Assembly: GCA_028285285.1 (NCBI GenBank) | Contig: JANQPW010000019.1 | Coordinates: forward strand, 1 to 5,176 | Reading direction: 5' to 3' | DNA from: Silvanigrellales bacterium | GTDB lineage: Bacteria; Bdellovibrionota_B; Oligoflexia; Silvanigrellales; Silvanigrellaceae | Length of the DNA stretch: 5,176 nucleotides | In this document: positions 1 to 5,176 of the stretch, in pieces | Layout of the letters: the number at the start of each line of letters is the position of its first letter | How positions within the stretch are numbered: the stretch's first letter is position 1 | The notes under the pieces: generated by a model | Seen by the model: the letters and a program-made list of their open reading frames with translations, nothing else | What the model was told of the DNA's origin: nothing | The model's database searches: none | Translations under genes and position numbers: made by a program

Positions 1-200
1 GTTGATCCTCTGGCAGGGTTCTCCCACAAGCCTTCGAGAGTCTCCTCGTCAAGAAATGCCGCAGTGAGATTAGCTTGGGGATCGAGATCGATAACCAAAA
101 CTCGGTGACCCAATCGAGAAAACATCCATGCGAGGTGGTAAACCAGCGATGTTCCAACGCCGCCTTTATTGTTGAACAACGTGAGCACTGGCGGACTCAT
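1..200 (-). CDS. ParA/MinD-like AAA ATPase, N-terminal part (3' end outside window)
   Basis: Only the first 66 codons are in the window; the gene continues past the left edge. The translation opens with a hydrophobic beta strand (residues 4-9) and NNKGGVG at residues 10-16, which is the deviant Walker A of the ParA/MinD/Soj family. A Walker A'-like strand with DLDPQANLTAAF follows at residues 38-49, also typical of ParA. These proteins bind ATP, dimerise and position DNA or protein cargo, or act as switches. The usual ending of the P-loop, GKT[ST], reads G16-T17-S18-L19, so the lysine that contacts ATP phosphates appears to be missing while signature K12 is kept. The ATG overlaps the stop of the upstream gene (ATGA), and AGGAG lies 6 nt before it, so the start is well supported and translation is probably coupled. 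A solitary ParA without ParB in view, next to an AlbA_2 protein, suggests a role other than plasmid partition. That last point is inference. Confidence 0.88.
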   Translation of the reverse strand, partial: MSPPVLTLFNNKGGVGTSLVYHLAWMFSRLGHRVLVIDLDPQANLTAAFLDEETLEGLWENPARGS

Positions 201-1405
201 TTCTTTCTCCTGAGAGTGCAGGAAACTGCACTTTGGCTGCATTCAAATTCGATCTCGGGGTTGCCGTTTTTGGCCATGGCCGATCGAGCTGTTGGAATAC
301 CACGTCCGAACGATTGCACATACCCCAACGTCTTTAAAACATCCGCGATATTTGGGTTGCGATAGTCTGTGATACCACTTTGTCCGAAATTCTTCTGATT
401 AACGCTGCCATAGGGGCCACCAGGGCTGATGATCTCCACTCTGTCTTCAAACCATGTGATTCGTGTGGGAGCGTTGGTGCCCTCGTACGTTCTATGCAGA
501 ACGGCATTGTAGAGAATCTGTTGAAGCGCGACTTGAGGGAAATCTGGGGTTAATTGGTGCCTTGGCTGAGAGACGATGTCCACAGCCCTGCGGTTGTGTG
601 ACTGAAGCTTTGTCTCGGCAGATCGAAGCACCTCGCTTAAGGTGCCATCGATCAAGAGTTCATCAGAAACATCATTGTCTAGTTGAGTGCCTTCAATTCG
701 CAAAAACTGAATTTTTGCGCCAGGCAAGAAATCCTGTGGTCTGACTCCAAGAGTTAAAATTCCCAGCACGGTTGGAGTGGTGTTGTCGGGGCTCACGATC
801 ATTTTACAAGATGAGAGACGTTCCTCATAGGTCCGTCCATTTGTCTCCAAAATATCCGGGGCAAATGCGGAAGGTAAAAAGTCATTCTCGAAAACAGTTC
901 GAGAAAGGTCAGGGAGGCTCGCGGTTGGCACAGGTTGCAAATCAAACGGAACATCTAGGAACTTCCGTTTCTCGTTTAGAATCCGTTCGTCTTGAGCACT
1001 GGCAATAGCTCTGCGTGGCCCAACGCGAATCCAAATTCGTCCGTCGAAACGAACCGGAGGCATGTCAGATGGCATGACCGTGATCACAGCCATATCATGC
1101 CCCTTCAGTTTCTCCTTGGAGACAGATATCACTGGAAATGGTTGAATGCGCCCGTCACTTCTGAAGTCGGAGAGGGTTCGTAAAAGTTCGTCAGTGATGG
1201 GTGTTTTTGAAGGCTTGCCACCGTCGGTTGCACCTATGAAAAGCACGCCAGCCTGCTTGTTGCCAGGAAGATCGTTAGCGAAGGCACACACGGCCTGACG
1301 GGCGGCTGTCTTGACGTCGCCTGAAAGCCGTTCCTTGCGCTCGACCCGATCTGATTCGAGGTCGTCCAGCATGGTCAGCAGTTCCTCATTGGAAAAGCTC
1401 TTCAT
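197..1405 (-). CDS. AlbA_2 (Schlafen-like) domain protein with C-terminal GHKL/HATPase_c_4 domain
   Basis: Residues are numbered from the alternative ATG at 1522. An AlbA_2 domain spans about 52-180, with the typical opening LESDRVERK (55-63), AVCAFANDLPG (78-87), GVLFIGATDGGK (92-103) and VRFDGRIWIRVGPRRAIA (157-174). After a linker, about 330-415 match the HATPase_c_4 domain of this family: the N-box YNAVLHRTYEGTNAP (338-352), RVEIISPGGPYG (361-372), then TDYRNP (385-390) and GYVQSFGRGIPTAR (400-413). Such proteins are annotated as ATP-binding or putative DNA-binding regulators; AlbA_2 binds nucleic acid in related proteins. The exact job is unknown. I prefer ATG 1405 (Met40, 402 aa): the domain usually begins a few residues from the N terminus, AAGGGAG lies 12 nt upstream, and 1406-1522 carries promoter-like elements. 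ATG 1522 also has a GGAG 9 nt upstream, so the longer form cannot be excluded. The gene is translationally coupled to the ParA-like gene. Confidence 0.87.
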   Translation of the reverse strand: MKSFSNEELLTMLDDLESDRVERKERLSGDVKTAARQAVCAFANDLPGNKQAGVLFIGATDGGKPSKTPITDELLRTLSDFRSDGRIQPFPVISVSKEKLKGHDMAVITVMPSDMPPVRFDGRIWIRVGPRRAIASAQDERILNEKRKFLDVPFDLQPVPTASLPDLSRTVFENDFLPSAFAPDILETNGRTYEERLSSCKMIVSPDNTTPTVLGILTLGVRPQDFLPGAKIQFLRIEGTQLDNDVSDELLIDGTLSEVLRSAETKLQSHNRRAVDIVSQPRHQLTPDFPQVALQQILYNAVLHRTYEGTNAPTRITWFEDRVEIISPGGPYGSVNQKNFGQSGITDYRNPNIADVLKTLGYVQSFGRGIPTARSAMAKNGNPEIEFECSQSAVSCTLRRKK

Positions 1406-1464
1406 TTGTGTCCAAAGCTCCCTTAGGCTTGCCTTTCTTGGCCAGGTAGGGACCACAGTCGAGA

Positions 1465-1486
1465 ACTGCAGCGTGGATGCTGCAGT
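1465..1486. promoter_or_regulatory. Perfect 8-bp inverted repeat, possible operator
   Basis: ACTGCAGC and GCTGCAGT are exact reverse complements separated by 6 bp (GTGGAT). The repeat lies between the two possible starts of the AlbA_2 gene and directly beside a TATAGT hexamer. A half-site arrangement like this fits a dimeric repressor operator, or a hairpin in the 5' leader of the minus-strand transcript. There is no T-run beside it, so a terminator is unlikely. Which protein binds it, if any, cannot be told from the sequence. Confidence 0.4.
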
Positions 1487-1492
1487 ACTATA
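1487..1492 (-). promoter_or_regulatory. Possible -10 box for the AlbA_2/ParA operon
   Basis: The minus strand reads TATAGT, matching 5 of 6 bases of the sigma-70 -10 consensus. The matching -35 position, near 1510-1515, reads TTCCGG and is poor. If used, transcription would begin around 1480, inside the inverted repeat. The mRNA could then only use the ATG at 1405. This is a weak call based on a single hexamer. Confidence 0.25.
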
Positions 1493-1575
1493 CCTTCTCA
1501 GGGGAATTTCCGGAAGCTGCATTGTTGAATACTCCGGAGAAGCATGAAATTCTGAGGGGGTTGAAGGTCAGTATT

Positions 1576-1581
1576 AGGAAG
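1576..1581 (+). promoter_or_regulatory. Shine-Dalgarno site deciding the LysR start
   Basis: AGGAAG lies 5 nt before the GTG at 1587. It touches the alternative GTG at 1581, which would leave no usable spacing. An in-frame TAG at 1575-1577 rules out any earlier start, so GTG 1587 is the better choice. Confidence 0.6.
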
Positions 1582-1586
1582 TGAAA

Positions 1587-2519
1587 GTGTCTAAAAGCGG
1601 GAAGAGCACCGGAAAAGGGAAGGTTGAGTCGAGCCTCGTTTCGCACGAGCCTCTTGATGCCGACTGTTTAGAGGCGCTGATTGCAGTGTCTGAGCAGGAG
1701 CATTTCACCAAGGCTGCAAAAGCGCTGCATGTGACTCAATCTGCCTTGTCACAACGCATACAGAAACTAGAAGAGCAAGTTGGGCAGGCTCTGTTGCGGC
1801 GTAGCCCCAAGTTTGTGGCCACCACTCAGGCAGGACGAAAAGTTCTGCACTACGCCTACCTTAAGCGGGAACTGGAAAAGCAAACCCTTGGCGAGATCAG
1901 TCTTCCCGGCCAGGTTTCTCCAAGCCCGGTTGTGCGCATTGCGGCCTACTCGTCTGTGGCTCGGAGCTTGGTCGTTCCCACTTTGGGTGTGCTGGCAAAG
2001 AAACGAACAGGTGTCCTTTTCGATCTCAAGGTGAGTGAAATGCGGTTGCTTCCCGAGCACTTCGCCAAGGGAGAGTGTGATGTGGTGTTGCTCGATCGTG
2101 TTGAGCCGCACCTTGGAGCCGATCACCGGGTTTTGGGGTTTGAAGAGAACGTGCTGATCACCGCCAAATCTGATTTCTCAGCCGAGAGAAATGATGTTTA
2201 CCTCGACCATGACGTGGAAGACCCCTATAGCCGAATTTATCTTGGACTGGACTCCATCGAAAGCACCCGTCGCTGTTTCCTCAGCGATGTCTACGGCCTC
2301 ATTGATGGTGTGGCTAACGGCTTGGGTCGGGCTGTGGTGCCCCGTCATTTGGTTTTGAAAGACCCGCGCATTCGAATTGTGAGGAAAGAAAAGCCATTGT
2401 TTGTGCCGGTTGTGCTTCACATTCATCGCTCCTTTGAGAATTCAGGGGTTCTCTCGAACTTTGTTGACGAGCTGACGCGGTGGTGCCGGAGGGCGCTTCC
2501 CCAAGAGCCAAAGTCTTGA
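1587..2519 (+). CDS. LysR-family transcriptional regulator, ArgP/LysG-like
   Basis: This is a 310-residue one-component regulator (312 from GTG 1581, the numbering used here). A LysR winged helix-turn-helix occupies about 25-84: LDADCLEALIAVSE, then HFTKAAKALHVTQSALSQRI as the helix-turn-helix, then KLEEQVGQALLRR and TQAGRKVL. The TQSALSQRI recognition helix and single-domain layout resemble the ArgP/LysG branch, which often controls amino-acid exporters; that subgroup is a moderate-confidence guess. The rest, about 116-305, fits the periplasmic-binding-protein-like effector domain (VVRIAAYSSVARSLVVPTL; ECDVVLLD; GLGRAVVPRHLV). A Lys/Ser-rich extension of about 22 residues precedes the HTH, longer than usual. 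No lysE-type exporter follows; the next gene starts 19 bp downstream and is of unknown function. LysR regulators commonly act on a divergent neighbour and on themselves, so the AlbA_2 operon is a possible target, but that is inference. Confidence 0.9.
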   Translation: MSKSGKSTGKGKVESSLVSHEPLDADCLEALIAVSEQEHFTKAAKALHVTQSALSQRIQKLEEQVGQALLRRSPKFVATTQAGRKVLHYAYLKRELEKQTLGEISLPGQVSPSPVVRIAAYSSVARSLVVPTLGVLAKKRTGVLFDLKVSEMRLLPEHFAKGECDVVLLDRVEPHLGADHRVLGFEENVLITAKSDFSAERNDVYLDHDVEDPYSRIYLGLDSIESTRRCFLSDVYGLIDGVANGLGRAVVPRHLVLKDPRIRIVRKEKPLFVPVVLHIHRSFENSGVLSNFVDELTRWCRRALPQEPKS

Positions 2520-2526
2520 CTTGGTG

Positions 2527-2531
2527 GGAGG
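2527..2531 (+). promoter_or_regulatory. Shine-Dalgarno site for the small exported-protein ORF
   Basis: GGAGG, within a longer GGGAGGG, lies 7 nt before the GTG at 2539 and 10 nt before the GTG at 2542. It lies inside the reading frame if the earlier TTG at 2521 or GTG at 2524 were used, which argues against those starts. Confidence 0.5.
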
Positions 2532-2538
2532 GTGCAAA

Positions 2539-2799
2539 GTGGTGTGGGTGAAAGAAACCAGCCTGAAGCTGTGCTGTCTGCTGCTGCACTGCCTGCTTGG
2601 TTCTGGCTGCATTTGGCCCGATAGCGGAAAACCGTTAGTAGAGAATCGAGCTTCGGGAACGGACTGGCCCAATGAGGAGTTTTTTGAGGGGCTTTCCTCT
2701 GCTGTCTCTGTGGAAGATTTGCTCACTCAGGTTCGAGATGAAATGGGCAATAGAGGGCTAGAGTTTGTCGTGCTGCCTGTGACCGAATCTCTGAGCTGA
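2539..2799 (+). CDS. Exported protein of unknown function, N-terminal part (probably frameshifted)
   Basis: This encodes an 86-residue product from GTG 2539. It starts with a short basic stretch (VKETSLK) and a hydrophobic, Cys-rich core (LCCLLLHCLLGSGC), which looks like a signal peptide. The end could be a lipobox with Cys as the lipidated residue, but it reads G-S-G-C where Leu is usual at -3, so lipid anchoring is uncertain. After it comes a polar region with an acidic stretch (NEEFFEGL) and a helical segment (VEDLLTQVRDEMGNRG). The frame then hits TGA at 2797. The +0 frame that becomes the next ORF is open from 2754 and continues in the same helical style, so I think this is the 5' half of one gene of about 240 codons broken by a frameshift. 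It lies 19 bp after the LysR gene and is probably co-transcribed with it. I recognise no known domain. Confidence 0.6.
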   Translation: MVWVKETSLKLCCLLLHCLLGSGCIWPDSGKPLVENRASGTDWPNEEFFEGLSSAVSVEDLLTQVRDEMGNRGLEFVVLPVTESLS

Positions 2800-2828
2800 T
2801 TCGCCAATCAAAGCCTGAGAGACTTCAG

Positions 2829-3263
2829 GTGGTCTTGGAGGTGCACCGAGAGTCTTTTTTGAAGTTTCAGGAGAGTGTTCTGGAGGGTCGTTTTCCCTTT
2901 CACTGGAGTTTTGATTCTTTCAGGCCGGAGATCGACCAATGGATGAGAGAGAAAAAGGTGAACAGGTCTGCGCCCCAACCGTATTTGGGAGCTGTTCTGG
3001 AGAAGCTCTTTGAGTGGCAGGAAATGAGGAATCTGCGAAAGAAAGTGTTTCTTCACCCTGAAAATGGCATTTGGTATTCTGGATTTTTCTTCAGGGATGC
3101 GCTGGCATTGGCCTTTCTGAGAAAGCAGGGCGTTCGGCTGGAGCGAGACACGCTGTCTTACTACGTTCAAGAGCAGAAAGAGGGAGCCATGCCTTACGCC
3201 ATCAAACCTGCACCTGGAATGTTCTCGACGAACACTTATAGCATCTGGGGTATTTTGGATTGA
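2829..3263 (+). CDS. Protein of unknown function, C-terminal part (probably the other half of the preceding gene)
   Basis: The stretch gives 144 residues from the first possible GTG. It begins with a helical, charged region (EVHRESFLKFQESVLEG), followed by an aromatic-rich part (FPFHWSFDSF) and another helical region (AVLEKLFEWQEMRNLRKKVF). It ends with GIWYSGFFFRDALALAF and a Pro/Thr-rich tail. It has no signal peptide of its own and no transmembrane segment I would trust. The frame is open upstream to 2754 and would read SELIRQSKPERLQVV before this GTG, but it has no ATG, GTG or TTG there and only a weak GAGAGA 6 nt before 2829. That fits the 3' half of a frameshifted gene better than an independent one. 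It ends 12 bp before the stop of the converging phosphorylase gene. No family is recognised. Confidence 0.6.
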   Translation: MVLEVHRESFLKFQESVLEGRFPFHWSFDSFRPEIDQWMREKKVNRSAPQPYLGAVLEKLFEWQEMRNLRKKVFLHPENGIWYSGFFFRDALALAFLRKQGVRLERDTLSYYVQEQKEGAMPYAIKPAPGMFSTNTYSIWGILD

Positions 3264-3275
3264 GAAGCGGCCTGC

Positions 3276-5176
3276 TCAACTTCCCAAACCTGCTTCCGAA
3301 TACATTTTTTCAGAGTAGTCCGACAACATGCGCGTGGTGGAGAACGCAAACAGGCTGGTGGCCATGGCCCGCTTCATGACTTGGACCCATTCCGTTGGGC
3401 AGTTTCCGTTCCCGGAACTGTAGAACTTTTTGGAAACCTCGTCCTCAAGCAGGCTGTAGAGCGATTCAGCATCGTTTTTGTCTTGAAGTGTTTCGTTAGA
3501 AAGAACTTCTCGGGAACCAATGGCCCAGCCGTTGTCACCGGCAAAGCCTTCGTCCCACCATCCGTCAAGAATGGACACATTGGGAATGCCATTTGCAGCC
3601 GCCTTCATGCCACTGGTTCCAGAGGCCTCAAGAGGCCGCCTTGGGTTGTTGAGCCAAATGTCCACACCTTGCACCAGCGCACGGCCAATCTCCATGTCGT
3701 AGTCTTCCACAAAGAAAATGCGGTGATTGAGATTGTACTTCTGAACCTTGGAAACGATGTCTTGGATGAGTGCTTGACCGGGTTTGTCGGCAGGGTGTGC
3801 CTTTCCGGCGAACAGCAGTTGTACGGGGCGTTGCGAGTTGTCGAGAATTTTTTGCAGCCGCTCGGGGTCGGTGAACAGCAGTGCTGCCCGCTTGTATGTT
3901 GCAAAGCGACGAGCAAATCCAATGGTGAGCACATTCTGCTTAAAAGTTTCTGTGTGTTGAGAAATTCCTTCGGGATCGAGGCCATTGCGTGCCAGCTGGT
4001 TGCGCAGCCTGCTTTTGATCACCTCCGCCGAGGCTTGTTTCTGCTGTTGATGGGAAGTCCAGAACTCTTCGTTGGGAATCTCGGCAACCTTGGAGTGAAT
4101 GTGACTTTGAACCTTTTCAGGATCCACGGCCATCAGATCAAGTTCGGAGAGCGAGAGACTGTGTTTTTCAAGAAGTTGCTGTGTTTCAAGACCCAGCCAT
4201 GTTGGCATGTGCACACCGTTGGTCACACCAATAATATTGCGCCCCGTGATGCTGTTCCAGGTGTCGTGGGCAGTTTTGCCATGGAGCAGACTCACACCAT
4301 TGCAGAAATTGGCCATGCGCAGACAGAACGCGGTCATATCAAACGCGCCTTTGTCTCCAGAAACGCCGGTTCCGAGTGCGAGGACATCTTCTGCATCAAT
4401 TCCGTTTGACTCAAAGATGGGTTTGGCAAAACGGAGCACCAAATCTCGTCCAAACACTTCATTTCCAGCCGGTACAGGAGTGTGAATGGTGAACACGGAG
4501 TTCTTCTCAAGCGCACTCACAGCCGTTTTGAAGTCTGAACCGGTTTCTTTCATGTGCTGGCCGATTCGCTCAACCACCATGAAAGCAGAGTGGCCCTCAT
4601 TGAGGTGCCAGGTTGAGGGCTTGATACCCATTTCTTGCAAGGCTCGAACACCTCCCACACCCAGCACAATCTCTTGGGCCAGGCGCATTTCCCTGCCGCG
4701 AACGTAGAGCAATCGGGTGATCTCGCGGTCTTCTGCAGAGTTTCTCTCATTGTTGGTGTCGAGCAAGAAGAGAGGGATGCGGCCCACCTGGGCCATCCAA
4801 ACCCCACATGCCACTTTTCGATCGCCAATATCCACATTGATGTAGAGCTCGTCAGTTCCATTTTCTTGCAAGACTCTGTGAAGTGGCAGCTCGGAGGTCA
4901 CAAATTCAGGGTAGTTGTGTTCCTGTCTTCCATCGGGATCAATGACTTGGCGGAAGTAACCGTTCCGGTAAAGCAGCCCCATGGCCAAAAAGGGGAGATT
5001 CAGATCGGAAGCAGCTTTGCAGTGGTCGCCCGCCAAAATGCCAAGACCGCCTGAGTAGCCCGGAAAACTTTCGTGGAGTCCATACTCGGCACAAAAATAA
5101 GCCACCGGGTTTTGCTGTGCAGCTTGTTTTGCAGTGCCGGCTTTTTGACCGTGCCAGGTGTTTGCGGACTCGTTTA
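3276..5176 (-). CDS. glgP: Alpha-glucan (glycogen/maltodextrin) phosphorylase, 5' end outside window
   Basis: This is a cytoplasmic, pyridoxal-phosphate-dependent GT35 enzyme that releases glucose-1-phosphate from alpha-1,4-glucans using phosphate. Numbering starts at the Val of VAYFCAEYGLHES (GTG at 5103-5105). Visible motifs are YSGGLGILAGDHCKAASDL (17-35), WHLNEGHSAF (166-175), FTIHTPVPAGNEVF (205-218), IIGVTNGVHMPTWLG (291-305), IGFARRFATYKRA (395-407), LFAGKAHPADKPG (431-443) and PLEASGTSGMKAAANG (491-506). The last carries the PLP lysine at K501, with its codon at 3603-3605. The layout matches the bacterial alpha-glucan phosphorylase family (TIGR02094 type), not the longer E. coli GlgP/MalP type. 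The GTG is not the real start: the frame stays open for 23 more codons to the window edge (including NESANTWHGQ), so roughly 100 N-terminal residues, often a DUF3417 domain, should lie beyond. All catalytic motifs seen are intact, so I expect an active enzyme. It probably belongs to glycogen storage and use. Confidence 0.96.
   Translation of the reverse strand, partial: NESANTWHGQKAGTAKQAAQQNPVAYFCAEYGLHESFPGYSGGLGILAGDHCKAASDLNLPFLAMGLLYRNGYFRQVIDPDGRQEHNYPEFVTSELPLHRVLQENGTDELYINVDIGDRKVACGVWMAQVGRIPLFLLDTNNERNSAEDREITRLLYVRGREMRLAQEIVLGVGGVRALQEMGIKPSTWHLNEGHSAFMVVERIGQHMKETGSDFKTAVSALEKNSVFTIHTPVPAGNEVFGRDLVLRFAKPIFESNGIDAEDVLALGTGVSGDKGAFDMTAFCLRMANFCNGVSLLHGKTAHDTWNSITGRNIIGVTNGVHMPTWLGLETQQLLEKHSLSLSELDLMAVDPEKVQSHIHSKVAEIPNEEFWTSHQQQKQASAEVIKSRLRNQLARNGLDPEGISQHTETFKQNVLTIGFARRFATYKRAALLFTDPERLQKILDNSQRPVQLLFAGKAHPADKPGQALIQDIVSKVQKYNLNHRIFFVEDYDMEIGRALVQGVDIWLNNPRRPLEASGTSGMKAAANGIPNVSILDGWWDEGFAGDNGWAIGSREVLSNETLQDKNDAESLYSLLEDEVSKKFYSSGNGNCPTEWVQVMKRAMATSLFAFSTTRMLSDYSEKMYSEAGLGS

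Noticed and set aside
75..365. A 96-codon plus-strand open frame crossing the ParA/AlbA_2 junction.
   Set aside because: It is antisense to two well-supported coupled genes, has no domain and no convincing ribosome-binding site.
1525..1553. TTGAAT (1525-1530) and AATTCT (1548-1553) with a 17-bp spacer as a LysR promoter.
   Set aside because: The -35 matches 4 of 6 and the -10 only 3 of 6 consensus bases, which is what chance gives in a region this size.
2501..2524. Inverted repeat CCAAG/CTTGG at the end of the LysR gene.
   Set aside because: Only 5 bp per arm with a 14-bp interior and no T-run after it; it is mostly coding sequence, so there is no support for a terminator or operator.
2754..2799. 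Programmed -1 ribosomal frameshifting between the two halves of the exported-protein gene.
   Set aside because: I see no X-XXY-YYZ slippery heptamer in the overlap, and the T6 at 2681-2686 is upstream of the TAG that closes the second frame. An ordinary indel explains the data more simply.
3264..3310. A possible terminator: GAAGCGG pairing with CCTGCTTC, followed by T6 at 3305-3310.
   Set aside because: The stem needs a bulge, the loop is about 18 nt and the T-run starts 8 nt after the stem. Most of it also lies within the phosphorylase coding sequence, so it is too weak to call.
3381..4409. A long plus-strand open frame of 342 codons opposite the phosphorylase gene.
   Set aside because: It lies fully antisense to a gene with clear phosphorylase motifs. 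The translation shows no domain, and it looks like a by-product of codon use on the other strand.

Overview
The window is about 52% GC by eye and gene-dense. It looks like the chromosome of a Gram-negative bacterium: short intergenic gaps, clear Shine-Dalgarno sites, GTG starts, a LysR-type regulator and a likely exported lipoprotein. A Bdellovibrionota or deltaproteobacterial-like source would fit, but nothing here fixes the taxon. I see no RNA gene, CRISPR array, insertion sequence or attachment site.

Positions 1-1405 (minus strand) hold a two-gene operon. The first gene encodes an AlbA_2 (Schlafen-type) nucleic-acid-binding domain joined to a C-terminal GHKL/HATPase_c_4 domain. It overlaps by 4 bp (ATGA) with a ParA/MinD-like P-loop ATPase that runs off the left edge. 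The ParA-like protein keeps the signature lysine of the deviant Walker A motif but appears to lack the codon for the P-loop lysine. This is the most unusual part of the window.

Positions 1406-1586 form a divergent control region. It holds a perfect 8-bp inverted repeat, a possible minus-strand -10 box and two TCCGGA palindromes 24 bp apart. The minus-strand reading frame stays open through it to an alternative start at 1522, so the N terminus of the AlbA_2 protein is ambiguous.

Positions 1587-3263 (plus strand) hold a LysR-family regulator resembling the ArgP/LysG group. It is followed after 19 bp by what looks like a frameshifted gene for an unknown exported, possibly lipid-anchored protein. 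The two halves lie in different frames, which overlap at 2754-2799.

Positions 3276-5176 (minus strand) hold most of an alpha-glucan (glycogen/maltodextrin) phosphorylase, converging tail-to-tail with the previous gene at a 12-bp gap. Its N terminus lies beyond the right edge. It is a housekeeping carbon-storage gene with no evident link to the other units.
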